In this document: piece after piece, positions 44,924 to 53,724 of the stretch | Layout: each line of letters begins with the position of its first letter | How positions within the stretch are numbered: the stretch's first letter is position 1 | Assembly: GCF_001427305.1 (NCBI RefSeq) | Contig: NZ_LMFZ01000004.1 | Coordinates: 178,812 to 242,811 of the forward strand | Source: Duganella sp. Root1480D1 | GTDB lineage: Bacteria > Pseudomonadota > Gammaproteobacteria > Burkholderiales > Burkholderiaceae_D | Reading direction: 5' to 3' | DNA length: 64,000 nt | Notes under the pieces: model-generated | The model's input: the letters and a program-made list of their open reading frames with translations, nothing else | The model's database searches: none | What the model was told of the DNA's origin: nothing | Translations under genes and position numbers: made by a program

Positions 44924-44952
44924 TTGAACAAATTTCCTGGGTGGCGCATAAT
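44924..44952 (+). promoter_or_regulatory. Sigma-70 promoter of the siderophore receptor gene
   Basis: TTGAAC (44924-44929), 17 bp, CATAAT (44947-44952). A Fur box begins four bases after the -10. Confidence 0.7.
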
Positions 44953-44955
44953 GCG

Positions 44956-44974
44956 AATGATAACAATTCTCATT
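44956..44974. promoter_or_regulatory. Fur box
   Basis: AATGATAACAATTCTCATT is a 19-bp imperfect palindrome close to the Fur consensus. It sits just after the -10 and 22 bp before the receptor ATG, so bound Fur-Fe(II) would block transcription. Confidence 0.8.
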
Positions 44975-44996
44975 ACGAAGCCACTTAGGAAATAGC

Positions 44997-47084
44997 ATGT
45001 CGTTCAACAAATCCCCGCTGGCGCTTGCCATTGCGCTGGCATTGCCGCACTTCGCAGCCCTCGCCGAAGAAGCCACCCTCCCCTCCGTAACCGTCACCGC
45101 CGCCCGCGAAGCCGCTTACAACCCGAGCAGCGCAACCAGCGCCACCAAGATCGATGCGCCGCTGCGCGACATTCCGCAAACCGTGAATGTGGTGCCGCAG
45201 GAGCTGTTGCGCGACCAGGGCGCAAGCTCGATGGAAGATGTGATGAAGGGCATTCCGGGTGTCGGCCTGTCGCATGGCGACGGCCAGCGCGACCAGGTGA
45301 CCATCCGCGGCTTCACCGCGATCGCCGACCAGTTCATCGATGGCATGCGCGACGACGCACTGTATTTCCGCGACCTGTCCAACATCGAGCAGATCGAAGT
45401 CATCAAGGGCCCGGCCTCGGTGCTGTATGGCCGCGGTTCTTCGGGCGGCATGATCAACCGCATCACCAAAAAGCCAGGCATCGACCGCATGGAAGCCAGC
45501 GTGACCTTCGGCAGCTGGAGCAAGAAGCGCGGCGAATTCGACGTGGCGCGCAACCTGAAGGATAGCGGCGTGGCCTTCCGCGTCACTGGCGCCAAGGAAG
45601 ATTCCGACAGCTACCGCGACCAGCAATTCCTCAAGCGCGAGGCGCTGTCGCCTTCGCTGCTGTGGAAGCTCAGTGCCGATACTTCCCTGCTGGTGCAGGG
45701 CGAATACCTGTCCGACCGCCGCCTGACCGACTTCGGCATCCCTTCCTACAAAGGCCTACCGGTCGACGTTGAGCCAGGCACCTACTACGGTGCCGCCAAT
45801 GCGCGCGACGTGGACTTCAGCCAGGCGCGCGTGAAATCGCTGGCCGTGGTGCTGGATCACCGCATCAACGCCAACTGGTCTCTGCGCAACGCGTTCCGCC
45901 GCTACGACTACTCGCTGAACCGCAACAACACCCTGGTTGGCAGCGTCAACGAGGCGGCGCAGACCGCCTCCCTCACCCATGGCAATGTGCGCCGCGAAGA
46001 AGATGGCTACTTCAACCAGACCGAATTGACCCAGCACGCGGAATTCTTCGGCATGCAGCACCAACTGCTGTATGGCATTGAGATCGGCAAGCAGGACAAG
46101 GACCAGGTCAACCGCTCGAAAACCAATGTGGCTACGGTCAACCTGTTCAAGCCCGTGCTGCCAGTACTGCAACTGGAAGCCAATGTGGCACCAGGCACCG
46201 ACAATCTTGGCATCATGAAGAACAAGAGCGTCTACGTCCAGGACCTGGCAACGCTGACGCCGCAATGGAAGCTGCTGGCCGGCGTGCGTTACGATGACTT
46301 CAGCCAGGAGACCCATGAGCGCCGCGCTGGCCAGAAGAACCTGGAACGTACCGACCGTGCCTGGAGCCCGCGTGCCGGCATCGTGTACCAGCCAAGCGGT
46401 ACTGTTTCCTACTACGCTTCGTTCAGCAAGTCCTTCCAGCCTTCGGGTGAGACCTTCGCACTGGCCGCCAACAATGCCGCCATCGAGCCGGAACAAACCA
46501 CCAACAAGGAAGTAGGCGCGAAAATCGACCTGTTCGATAGCCAGGCCACCGTTGGCGTGTCGCTGTTCCGCCTGCAGCGCACCGGGATCAAGGCCACCGA
46601 CCCAATCACCCTCGTCGTCATGCCGGTTGGCACACAGCGCACGGACGGCCTGGAGCTGACCTTTACCGGAGACCTGGGCCACGGCTGGCAAGTCGCTTCC
46701 GGCCTGGCGCTGCTGGATGCCGAAATCATCAAGTCCATCGCGCGCGACGACGGCCAGAACGTGCAAGGCAAGCAGCCAACGCTGACGCCCAAGCACAGCG
46801 CCAACCTGTGGCTGAACAAGGCACTGGGCGGCGGCTGGTTCACCGGCGCCGGCGTGAACTACCAGGGCGACCGCTTTGCCAACCCGGGCAACACCACCAC
46901 CCTGCCTGGCTACACCGTGGTCGATGCCATGGTGGCTTACCGCACCGCGTCCTTCGATGTGCAGCTTAACGTGAACAACCTGTTCGACCGCGAATACATC
47001 GTTTCAGGCCACGGGTCAAGCAAGCTGCTTAACCTGCCGGGCGCTCCGCGCAATTTCCGCGTCACGGCCCGCTACCGCTTCTGA
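44997..47084 (+). CDS. TonB-dependent siderophore receptor
   Basis: A 695-residue outer membrane receptor with a signal peptide (about 1-23), a TonB-box-like LPSVTVTAA (about 28-36) and a plug domain (RDIPQTVNVVPQELL, GIPGVGLSHGDGQRDQVTIRGF, VIKGPASVLYGRGSSGGMINRITKKP). The beta-barrel ends in VNNLFDREYIVSG and terminal RVTARYRF. There is no N-terminal signalling domain, so it does not seem to drive an anti-sigma system. A clear promoter and Fur box precede it. It imports a ferric siderophore, probably a xenosiderophore, since no synthesis genes are near. Confidence 0.95.
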   Translation: MSFNKSPLALAIALALPHFAALAEEATLPSVTVTAAREAAYNPSSATSATKIDAPLRDIPQTVNVVPQELLRDQGASSMEDVMKGIPGVGLSHGDGQRDQVTIRGFTAIADQFIDGMRDDALYFRDLSNIEQIEVIKGPASVLYGRGSSGGMINRITKKPGIDRMEASVTFGSWSKKRGEFDVARNLKDSGVAFRVTGAKEDSDSYRDQQFLKREALSPSLLWKLSADTSLLVQGEYLSDRRLTDFGIPSYKGLPVDVEPGTYYGAANARDVDFSQARVKSLAVVLDHRINANWSLRNAFRRYDYSLNRNNTLVGSVNEAAQTASLTHGNVRREEDGYFNQTELTQHAEFFGMQHQLLYGIEIGKQDKDQVNRSKTNVATVNLFKPVLPVLQLEANVAPGTDNLGIMKNKSVYVQDLATLTPQWKLLAGVRYDDFSQETHERRAGQKNLERTDRAWSPRAGIVYQPSGTVSYYASFSKSFQPSGETFALAANNAAIEPEQTTNKEVGAKIDLFDSQATVGVSLFRLQRTGIKATDPITLVVMPVGTQRTDGLELTFTGDLGHGWQVASGLALLDAEIIKSIARDDGQNVQGKQPTLTPKHSANLWLNKALGGGWFTGAGVNYQGDRFANPGNTTTLPGYTVVDAMVAYRTASFDVQLNVNNLFDREYIVSGHGSSKLLNLPGAPRNFRVTARYRF

Positions 47085-47132
47085 TCCAACTGAGGCACAA
47101 TCGGGACATTACTTTGCGAAAGGAATGTCCCG

Positions 47133-47432
47133 ATGATTTACGAGCTGGCGGAATTTGAGATCAAGGATGGCCTGGGTGCCGATTTTGAGGCGGCGGTGCA
47201 GACGGCCGTGCCGCTGTTCCAGCGCGCCAAAGGCTGCAAGTCGATGCGGCTCGAGCGCGTGATCGAGCGCGCCAACACCTATATGCTGGTCATCGTGTGG
47301 GAAACACTGGAAAACCACACCGTCGATTTCCGCGGCAGCGAAGACTTCCAGGCCTGGCGCGGCATGGTCGGCCAATACTTCGCCAACACCCCGCGCGTCG
47401 AACACACTGCCAACGTCGTCGCCGGATTCTGA
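47133..47432 (+). CDS. Antibiotic-biosynthesis-monooxygenase (ABM) domain protein
   Basis: A 99-residue dimeric alpha-beta barrel type protein: YELAEFEIKDGLGADFEAAVQ, GCKSMRLERVIERANTYMLVIVWETLENH and a C-terminal FxxW segment (FQAWRGMVGQYF). Such proteins are small monooxygenases or stress proteins of varied function. Its stop overlaps the next start as TGATG, so the two are coupled. It lies shortly after the siderophore receptor gene but the link is unknown. Confidence 0.8.
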   Translation: MIYELAEFEIKDGLGADFEAAVQTAVPLFQRAKGCKSMRLERVIERANTYMLVIVWETLENHTVDFRGSEDFQAWRGMVGQYFANTPRVEHTANVVAGF

Positions 47433-47863
47433 TGCGAATCCTCGCCTGCCTGCTGCTGGCTACGGCCAGCCTGCCTGCATTGGCTGCCACACCGGCGGAA
47501 ACCATGGATGCTTTCCAGCGCGCGCTGGCGGAAGGCAGGCGCGATGCGGCGCTTGCCCTGCTCAGCCCCAAGGTAAAGATATTCGAATCCGGCTATACCG
47601 AAAATAGCCGCGACGAATATGCCGCGCACCATCTCGACAGCGATATCGATTTCCTGCGCACGACCCAAGCACGGTTGCTGCGGCACGAAGAACGCCGCGA
47701 CGGCGCCGCCGCCATCGTGATGCGCGAAACGGAAACCACCGGCAGCTACAAGGGAGCCGAGGTTCACCTGTTCGGGCTCGAAACCGCAGTGCTGGAGCAG
47801 CGTGGCGACGGCTGGCAGATCGTGCACTTGCACTGGTCATCACGCAAGGCGCAGGCGAAGTAA
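47432..47863 (+). CDS. Secreted SnoaL/NTF2-like protein (DUF4440-type)
   Basis: A 143-residue protein with signal peptide MRILACLLLATASLPALA and an NTF2-like fold: ETMDAFQRALAEGRRDAALALLSPKVKIFESGYTENSRDEYAAHHL, ending WQIVHLHWSSR. The family includes small-ligand-binding proteins and isomerases. ATG 47432 shares its first base with the stop of the ABM gene. Confidence 0.78.
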   Translation: MRILACLLLATASLPALAATPAETMDAFQRALAEGRRDAALALLSPKVKIFESGYTENSRDEYAAHHLDSDIDFLRTTQARLLRHEERRDGAAAIVMRETETTGSYKGAEVHLFGLETAVLEQRGDGWQIVHLHWSSRKAQAK

Positions 47864-47919
47864 GCGCGCGCCGCATTGCAACGCCTTACGCGACAATCCC
47901 GCTAAACAGGAGACTTACT

Positions 47920-48219
47920 ATGCCAAGCACCATTTACCGAAATTTCCGCCAGATCGCGGATGCCGAAGGCGCCCGCAGCGCCTTGCTGGCCGAAGGCTTT
48001 GCCAATTCGGCCGTACAACTGAACCTGCATGAAGCACGCCCGCTGAACACTACCGCATCGGCCGTGCAGAACATCATGGATTCGCTCACCCCGGACGATG
48101 TCGACAACACCGACAAGCCGGACCGCCCTGCAGCCCTGCTGTCGGTCGATGTGGACGACGACGCCCAGCGCGAGCAAGCCGACCGCATCATGTCCCGCTT
48201 CGGCGCACAGGAAGCCTAG
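47920..48219 (+). CDS. Small hypothetical protein, possibly YflT-like
   Basis: A 99-residue polar protein. The N-terminal half (IYRNFRQIADAEGARSALLAEGFANSAVQLNL) recalls the small beta-alpha-beta pattern of heat-induced YflT-type stress proteins. The C-terminal half is Asp-rich (LTPDDVDNTDKPDRP, DVDDDAQREQADRI). CAGGAG lies nine bases before the ATG. Function is unknown. Confidence 0.6.
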   Translation: MPSTIYRNFRQIADAEGARSALLAEGFANSAVQLNLHEARPLNTTASAVQNIMDSLTPDDVDNTDKPDRPAALLSVDVDDDAQREQADRIMSRFGAQEA

Positions 48220-48239
48220 TTCGATACAGCCTTCAGGCC

Positions 48240-48700
48240 TGACACCGCGCGCTTGGCCGACGGTGGTGCAGGCTGTCGCCTGCCACCCGCGCCTGTTGCA
48301 AAGGCTGCAGCGGCAAGCAGCCGTGGTGCGCCGCCTTGGCTCGGTGTGCTCCAGCGCCTGGCTGCTGGCCCATGCCGGCCTGCTGGACGGAAGACGCGTC
48401 ACCACCCATTGGAATATTTCAGCCTCGCTGGCGCAGCGCTTCGAGCAGGTGCAGGTAGAGCACGACCAGACCTACCTGCGCGGCGGGAACCTCTATACCT
48501 CGGCCGGCGTCACTGCCGACATGGACCTGGCGCCGGTGGAAGGAGACCTGACCGTGGACCAGTTGGCCGCGCAAGCCGGCATGAGCGTGCGAAATTTCTC
48601 ACGCGCGTTCAAGAGCGAGACAGGTGAAACGCCAGCCGATTTTGTCGAAGCCGCGCGGCTCGATGCGGCGCGGCGCCTGCTGGCGACTACCGGCTGCGCT
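48240..48700 (+). pseudogene. Decayed GlxA-type AraC regulator
   Basis: One open frame contains pieces of a GlxA-family regulator: the DJ-1/PfpI part (LQRQAAVVRRLGSVCSSAWLLAHAGLLDGRRVTTHW, GNLYTSAGVTADMDLA), then directly part of an AraC domain (LTVDQLAAQAGMSVRNFSRAFKSETGETPADFVEAARLDAARRLL). About 80 residues that normally join them are missing. The front of the DJ-1 domain and the second AraC helix-turn-helix are also gone. The gene has been cut at both ends and in the middle. Confidence 0.75.
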
Positions 48701-48728
48701 TTCATCCCCAGCCTGCAGGGGCGGCGGT

Positions 48729-49490
48729 TTAGCGGGTGCGGGCCAGCCAGCCCGTCAGCTTCCTGGCCTTCAGCGCGGTTCCAGCCACCAGCCGGCGCTG
48801 CTTCAGCATGCGCAGGATGAGGTCCAATTCCTTGGGCCCGGGCTTGAGCGGCCGCAATGCCGCGCTCAGCTTGGGATAAATACTCCCTCTCAGAAAACGC
48901 GCATGTGCGGTCAGCATGAGATAGCCAAGCAATAAGAAAGTCCCGAGCAGCATATAGGCCTGGACCTGCCCCAAGCGCATCGAATCGCGAATCAGCAGCG
49001 GCAGGATAAAAAGGGCTGCCACGACGTAAGCCGCCAACGCCACGATAAATGACCGGTCAACGCGCGAAGTGTCCAGGCGGTTCCTGATCTCCGGTTCGAC
49101 CGCGTGGAATTTTTCGAGCATGAGTTCGAAACGCACGTCGCGCGGCAATGGAGGCGTGCCTTCCTTGATCATGCGCTCAATATCCAGCCTACCTTTCTCG
49201 GTCTCGTAGACCCTCGGGTTGGTTGTACGCACCAGGGTTACAAGCGGTGCGATGCCGTCGGCCAGCGTCTTGAATTTATTCAGCCTCGCAGGCAGCTCCG
49301 AATGGCAGTTCTGGCACTGCGCGTAATGGCCGATGGTCTCGCCCTTGCCATACACCACGCTATACACATGGTTTGCCATCTCCACATTGCAGATCAACAT
49401 TGGAGCGACTTCCCTGCAAATCGGGCAGAAGTCTGCCGCATAGCCCTGCCGGTTGACGACTTTCCTGGTTCCCCACCAAATCACAAACAT
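48729..49490 (-). CDS. Membrane protein with N-terminal Cys motifs
   Basis: A 253-residue protein. The N-terminal half has CPIC and CQNC pairs, probably a zinc ribbon, followed by a polar helical region. Two membrane segments lie near residues 148-168 and 178-196, with a basic C-terminal tail. ATG 49490 (MFVIWWGTRK) is chosen since a longer frame runs through pncB. It follows pncB by 13 bp and may share its transcript. I recognise no family. Confidence 0.7.
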   Translation of the reverse strand: MFVIWWGTRKVVNRQGYAADFCPICREVAPMLICNVEMANHVYSVVYGKGETIGHYAQCQNCHSELPARLNKFKTLADGIAPLVTLVRTTNPRVYETEKGRLDIERMIKEGTPPLPRDVRFELMLEKFHAVEPEIRNRLDTSRVDRSFIVALAAYVVAALFILPLLIRDSMRLGQVQAYMLLGTFLLLGYLMLTAHARFLRGSIYPKLSAALRPLKPGPKELDLILRMLKQRRLVAGTALKARKLTGWLARTR

Positions 49491-49503
49491 GAAACGACAA
49501 CCC

Positions 49504-50694
49504 CTAAGAAACAGAGTGATGGAATACCTGGCGCAGGTAGGCGAGGAAAGTCTCGTCCTTGCACAGCGTCTTGCCCGGCGAATCGGACAGCTTGGCGACC
49601 GATTGCCCATTCAGGCGGATCAGCTTCATCACGATATTCAGCGGCTTGATGCCGACATCGTTGGTCAGCCAGGTGCCGATGCCGAAGCCCACCATGATGC
49701 GGTCGGCAAACTGGCGATACAGGCGGAAGGCGGTATCGAAGTCCAGCCCGTCCGAGAACACCAGGCGCTTGGTGTTGGAGTCGATGCGCAATGCCTGGTA
49801 GTGCGCGATGGCCTTTTCGCCCCACACGATCGGATCGCCCGAATCGTGCCGCAGGCCGTCGAACAGCTTGGCGAAGTACAGGTCGAAGTCGTTAAGGAAG
49901 GCATCCATGCCCACCACGTCGGTCAGCGCGATACCGAGGTCGCCGCGGTACTCCTGCACCCACGCCTCGAGCGAAGCCTTCTGGAACTCGCGCAGCCGCA
50001 CACCGAAAGCCTGGAAGGACTGCATGTACTCGTGGGCCATGGTGCCGATCGGGATCAGACCAGAATTTTTCGCGATGTAGACGTTGGAGGTGCCCTTGAA
50101 GCATTCCGGCACCTCGCGTGCCAGGCGCTCGACGACTTCATCGTGCCATGCGGCCGAAAAGCGGCGGCGCAAGCCGAAATCCGAAAACTCGAAAGGATGA
50201 CGCAGCGCCGGCGTGGTGCCGAAGGCCTTTAACTGCGCAATCTTTTCGCCGAGGCGCTTGCGGCCCTCATCCAGCGCGGCTGGCGTGCCGACGCGGCGGA
50301 AGTACAGTTCATTGACGATATAGAGCACAAAGATCTCATACGCCATGATGTGCACCTGCGGGCCTTCGGCATGGATTACCAGGGTATCGCCCTCCGCGCG
50401 CACTTCGATAAATTTGCGCTGGAAGCGGAACACCGTCAGGAAATCGACGAAATCGCTCTTGATGTAGCGCAGGGAGCGCAGGTAATCCAGCTCGTCCTCG
50501 GTGAAGGACATGCTGCACAAATGGTCAAGCTGGGCCTCGACTTCTTCCTTCAACTCCGACAGGGGGAAGGCAGTCTGGTTGCGGCACACGAATTCATATT
50601 CGGCATGCGCGCTTGGATGGCTATGCAGCAAAGCCTGCCACATGGTGAATTTGTACAGGTCTGTTTCGAGCAGGCTGCGGACGACAGGGATCAT
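49504..50694 (-). CDS. pncB: Nicotinate phosphoribosyltransferase
   Basis: A 396-residue NAPRTase that makes nicotinate mononucleotide from nicotinate and PRPP in NAD salvage. Visible are [14 protein letters not shown] near residue 8, the phosphorylatable His in [29 protein letters not shown] and [13 protein letters not shown]. It overlaps the upstream nicotinamidase-like gene by four bases (ATGA), so both steps of nicotinamide salvage are coupled. Confidence 0.95.
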   Translation of the reverse strand: MIPVVRSLLETDLYKFTMWQALLHSHPSAHAEYEFVCRNQTAFPLSELKEEVEAQLDHLCSMSFTEDELDYLRSLRYIKSDFVDFLTVFRFQRKFIEVRAEGDTLVIHAEGPQVHIMAYEIFVLYIVNELYFRRVGTPAALDEGRKRLGEKIAQLKAFGTTPALRHPFEFSDFGLRRRFSAAWHDEVVERLAREVPECFKGTSNVYIAKNSGLIPIGTMAHEYMQSFQAFGVRLREFQKASLEAWVQEYRGDLGIALTDVVGMDAFLNDFDLYFAKLFDGLRHDSGDPIVWGEKAIAHYQALRIDSNTKRLVFSDGLDFDTAFRLYRQFADRIMVGFGIGTWLTNDVGIKPLNIVMKLIRLNGQSVAKLSDSPGKTLCKDETFLAYLRQVFHHSVS

Positions 50695-51524
50695 TGCATG
50701 TTCTCCGCATTGGCCAGCAATTCCGGCAGTACTTCAGCCGAAGTAGCAAGGCGAGCACCTCGGCGCTGCATGACTTGCGCGAATTCGAGATATTGGGCTT
50801 CAAAGCCGGACACGGGGCTCATGCAGTCGGTGACCAGCACCAGTTTGCGCGGATCGATATGGTCGGCAATATGCTCGGTGGTCGCCTTCACGCAATGGCT
50901 GCCGGCTTCGCCGGTGATGTAGATGGTGTCGGCAAGCGCCAGGCTGGCAATCAGCTCGCGGTTCAATTGCGAGGCAGGATCGGCAGGATCGGGTACTTCG
51001 GCCATCACGGCGGAATAGTGTTCGGTCCAGGGATTGGCACCCTTGCCGACCTTGGCCACCACGGCGTGGCGCTCCTCCTCCCAGGCGTTGTAGGCAGCGC
51101 GCACGGCATCGTGCACGTTATGGCCCCAGCTACCGATTTCGCAGTGGACGGGCCACACCATCAATTGATAGCGGCCGGCGGATTCCAGCGAATCGAGATA
51201 AGACAGCACGCGCGGCAAGGCCGATTCGTCGCGCGGCGCAAACCGGCCAGCGCGCACGTCAACGGCGGAAATCTGCGTGAATGGCCCTGGCGCCGCACCA
51301 TCGGCCGCGCGCCAGAAGGTCGGGTGCGCCACGTCATAGCGGTGGTGCGAATCGAGCGTAACGGTGATGGCCGAGAGACCGGCGCCGCCCTGTTCGATCA
51401 GGCTGGCGAGACGCAGCATGTCCTGGTGGGCGCCCGGAACCGGCAAGGCTGGCGTGGCAGGTGGAGGCAAGTCGCAGAAATCATTCTGCGGATCGATAAT
51501 GAGCAGGTGATAGTGGAGTTTCAT
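50691..51524 (-). CDS. Nicotinamidase-like cysteine hydrolase
   Basis: A 277-residue isochorismatase-superfamily protein. Visible are [13 protein letters not shown] (catalytic Asp), the metal-site pattern [11 protein letters not shown] and the nucleophile Cys in [11 protein letters not shown]. The D-x-H and later H metal ligands fit nicotinamidase rather than isochorismatase, and coupling to pncB supports a PncA role. It is longer than typical PncA (about 210) because of insertions around residues 60-75 and 100-170. The start [13 protein letters not shown] has only a weak ribosome site. Confidence 0.85.
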   Translation of the reverse strand: MKLHYHLLIIDPQNDFCDLPPPATPALPVPGAHQDMLRLASLIEQGGAGLSAITVTLDSHHRYDVAHPTFWRAADGAAPGPFTQISAVDVRAGRFAPRDESALPRVLSYLDSLESAGRYQLMVWPVHCEIGSWGHNVHDAVRAAYNAWEEERHAVVAKVGKGANPWTEHYSAVMAEVPDPADPASQLNRELIASLALADTIYITGEAGSHCVKATTEHIADHIDPRKLVLVTDCMSPVSGFEAQYLEFAQVMQRRGARLATSAEVLPELLANAENMQ

Positions 51525-51607
51525 TTTGCAATGATAGCAAATGATAAAAAAGGCAGCACAGGCGGCGGGCCGGTGCTGCCAAGTCCACTATGGGGGACTG
51601 AACGGTT

Positions 51608-51655
51608 GAGCCCGTGTCACACCATGGGGTCACACCCCAAGTGTGACACAGGCTC
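51608..51655. repeat. Palindromic repeat, family 2, copy 2
   Basis: Arms GAGCCCGTGTCACACC and GTGTGACACAGGCTC with an inner GGGGT/ACCCC hairpin, nearly identical to 21832-21879. Confidence 0.85.
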
Positions 51656-51670
51656 AGCCGTGTAGTTGTC

Positions 51671-51717
51671 GAGCCCGTGTCACGGTTGGGGTGTGACCCC
51701 AGGGTGTGACACGGGCT
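51671..51717. repeat. Palindromic repeat, family 2, copy 3
   Basis: Arms GAGCCCGTGTCAC and GTGTGACACGGGCT with an inner GGGGTGTGACCCC hairpin. It is 15 bp from copy 2 and ends nine bases from the azoR stop. Confidence 0.83.
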
Positions 51718-51725
51718 GGGCTGTA

Positions 51726-52340
51726 TTACGCTGCGATCAGTTGTTCGATCGACTTCTGTGCTTTGGCCAGGGTGTCGGCTACTGCTTGCTCGCCCATCGC
51801 TACGCCTTCGGCGCGGATGAATTGCACGTCGGTCAGGCCGATGAAGCCCAGCACCGTGCGCAGGAAAGTGGTCAGGTGGTCATATGCCACGGCTGCGCCT
51901 TCGCTATAGACGCCGCCGCTGGCGGTGAATACGTAGACTTTCTTGCCCTTCAACAGGCCTTCCGGGCCGTTGGCAGTGTATTGGAAGGTGCGGCCAGCGC
52001 GGGCCACGTGGTCGATCCAGGCCTTCAGCGACGATGGCACGGAGAAGTTGTACATTGGGGCGCCGATCACGACCACGTCCGCTGCGATCAGCTCGTCAAC
52101 CAGGGTGTCCGATACCTTTACAACATGCGCTTGTTCGGCATTGCGCGCTTCCGCAGGCGTGAAGAAGGCGCCCATCATCTGTTCGGTCAGGTGCGGCACA
52201 GGGTTGGCAGCCAGGTCGCGCTCGACCACGGTATCGGCCGGATTGGCAGCTTTCCATTTGGCGATGAATTCGGCCGACAGTTGGCGGGACAGCGAACCAG
52301 CGCTACGGACACTGCTGTTGATGTAGAGAACGTTTGCCAT
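51726..52340 (-). CDS. azoR: FMN-dependent NADH-azoreductase
   Basis: A 204-residue flavodoxin-fold quinone/azo reductase. MANVLYINSSVRSAGSLSRQLSAEF is the FMN phosphate region; PMYNFSVPSSLKAWIDHVARAGRTFQYTANGPEGLLKGKKVYVFTASGG is the AzoR signature. It reduces quinones and azo dyes in the cytosol. A LysR gene lies divergently 100 bp away and probably controls it in response to quinone-like compounds. Confidence 0.94.
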   Translation of the reverse strand: MANVLYINSSVRSAGSLSRQLSAEFIAKWKAANPADTVVERDLAANPVPHLTEQMMGAFFTPAEARNAEQAHVVKVSDTLVDELIAADVVVIGAPMYNFSVPSSLKAWIDHVARAGRTFQYTANGPEGLLKGKKVYVFTASGGVYSEGAAVAYDHLTTFLRTVLGFIGLTDVQFIRAEGVAMGEQAVADTLAKAQKSIEQLIAA

Positions 52341-52390
52341 GTACTTGCTCCAAGAAAGGTGGTGATTGCGGCCATCTTAGAACGGGTTTA

Positions 52391-52429
52391 TTATCGACGA
52401 AATAGGTTTTATAACGATAGAAATTATCG
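52391..52429. promoter_or_regulatory. Candidate LysR operator between azoR and its regulator
   Basis: In the AT-rich divergent gap, CGATA (52415-52419), 5 bp, TATCG (52425-52429) form an inverted repeat, and a further TATCG lies at 52392-52396. Spacing suits a LysR tetramer. The -10 boxes were not fixed. Confidence 0.5.
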
Positions 52430-52440
52430 ATTTTGTTGAT

Positions 52441-53358
52441 ATGCGAGATCCCGGCCACCCTACCCTCGACCAGTTGCGCGTCTTCATCGCGGTTATTGAC
52501 CATGGCGGCTTCGCCCACGCGGCACGCGCCCTGCACCGCACCCAATCGGTCATCAGCTACACCATTGCAAACCTCGAAGAGCAACTGAACCTCACCCTGC
52601 TTGACCGCAGTACGCGCAAGCCGACCCTGACCGAAGCCGGCAAGACCTTGCTGGCCGATGCCCGTGCGGTGACTAGCCGCGTGGACGGCATGCGTTCGCG
52701 CGCCAAGGCGCTCGGCATGGGGCTGGAGGCTGAGTTGAGCATCGTGGTCGACGTGATGTTCCCGGCCTGCGTGCTGGTGCGCGCGCTTGAGCACTTCCAG
52801 CGTGAATTCCCGACAGTCTCGCTGCGCTTGCATACGGAGGCGCTGGGCGCGGTGGCGCAGATGGTGGCGGACCGCCGCTGCCAGCTGGGCGTGGCCGGCA
52901 TGGCGGCGAACGCGCCCGTCATTATCGAGCGCCACGCGGCTGGCTTCGTGAAAATGATGCCGGTCTGCTCGCCGCTGCACCCGCTGTCGCGCGAAGCGGC
53001 GCCGATCCCGACCTCGATATTGCGCGAACACCTGCAACTGGTGGTGACCGACCGCAGCCCGCTGACCGAAGGCCGCGATTTCGGCGTGCTTGGGCTGCGC
53101 GACTGGCGCCTGGGCGACCTCGGCTCCAAGCACGCGCTGCTGGTAGGCGGGCTTGGCTGGGGCAATATGCCCGAGCACACCGTCATGCGCGACCTGGCGG
53201 AGGGACGCCTGGTGCGGCTGCATACCCAGGAAGGCCGTGAGCTGGAGTACCCGCTGTTCGTGATCCATCGCGGCGACGACGAACTGGGCCCGGCCGGAAA
53301 ATGGCTGCGGCAAAAATTCATCGACCTCGACCATACGTTGCCGCAAGATGCTTTCTAA
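52441..53358 (+). CDS. LysR family transcriptional regulator
   Basis: A 305-residue LTTR. The N-terminal winged HTH (TLDQLRVFIAVIDHGGFAHAARALHRTQSVISYTIANLEEQL) is followed by an effector domain that begins near residue 90. Its position and divergence from azoR make azoR the likely target. The effector is probably a quinone, azo or aromatic compound, by analogy only. Confidence 0.92.
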   Translation: MRDPGHPTLDQLRVFIAVIDHGGFAHAARALHRTQSVISYTIANLEEQLNLTLLDRSTRKPTLTEAGKTLLADARAVTSRVDGMRSRAKALGMGLEAELSIVVDVMFPACVLVRALEHFQREFPTVSLRLHTEALGAVAQMVADRRCQLGVAGMAANAPVIIERHAAGFVKMMPVCSPLHPLSREAAPIPTSILREHLQLVVTDRSPLTEGRDFGVLGLRDWRLGDLGSKHALLVGGLGWGNMPEHTVMRDLAEGRLVRLHTQEGRELEYPLFVIHRGDDELGPAGKWLRQKFIDLDHTLPQDAF

Positions 53359-53451
53359 ACATTCCTACAGGCCAGCGGCGTGTGCACCTACAGGCTTGAA
53401 TGCGGCATCGGCCTAGCATGGATTCCGCTTCAACCACAAAGGAGAGCGATC

Positions 53452-53712
53452 ATGGCACCACGCAAGGACAGTGAGCAATCGGACGATTGGCGCAACCAGG
53501 CTGGGCAAGCTGGCCAGGGTGGCGGTAATCGCCAACAAGGCCAGCGCGAGAACCTGACCGGCGGCAACCAGCAATCGGACCAGGAGCGCGGCAACAAGCA
53601 GAGCGACGTCGGCCAGGGCCAGCGCCAGGGCGGCCGCGATGAGCTGCTGGATGAGGAAGAAGGCAACACCGGCAACCGCGGCAATCGCGGCGGCCGTGAC
53701 CAGCAACGCTAA
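53452..53712 (+). CDS. Gln/Gly-rich hydrophilic small protein
   Basis: An 86-residue low-complexity protein rich in Gln, Gly, Arg, Asp and Asn, with repeated GNRQQGQ, GNQQSDQ, GNKQSD and GNRGNRGG blocks. No hydrophobic core is visible, so it is likely disordered. Such hydrophilins and KGG-type proteins are linked to desiccation or general stress. AAGGAG lies seven bases before ATG 53452. It stands next to the cbpA/cbpM chaperone pair. Confidence 0.65.
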   Translation: MAPRKDSEQSDDWRNQAGQAGQGGGNRQQGQRENLTGGNQQSDQERGNKQSDVGQGQRQGGRDELLDEEEGNTGNRGNRGGRDQQR

Positions 53713-53724
53713 GCTGCCAGGCGG

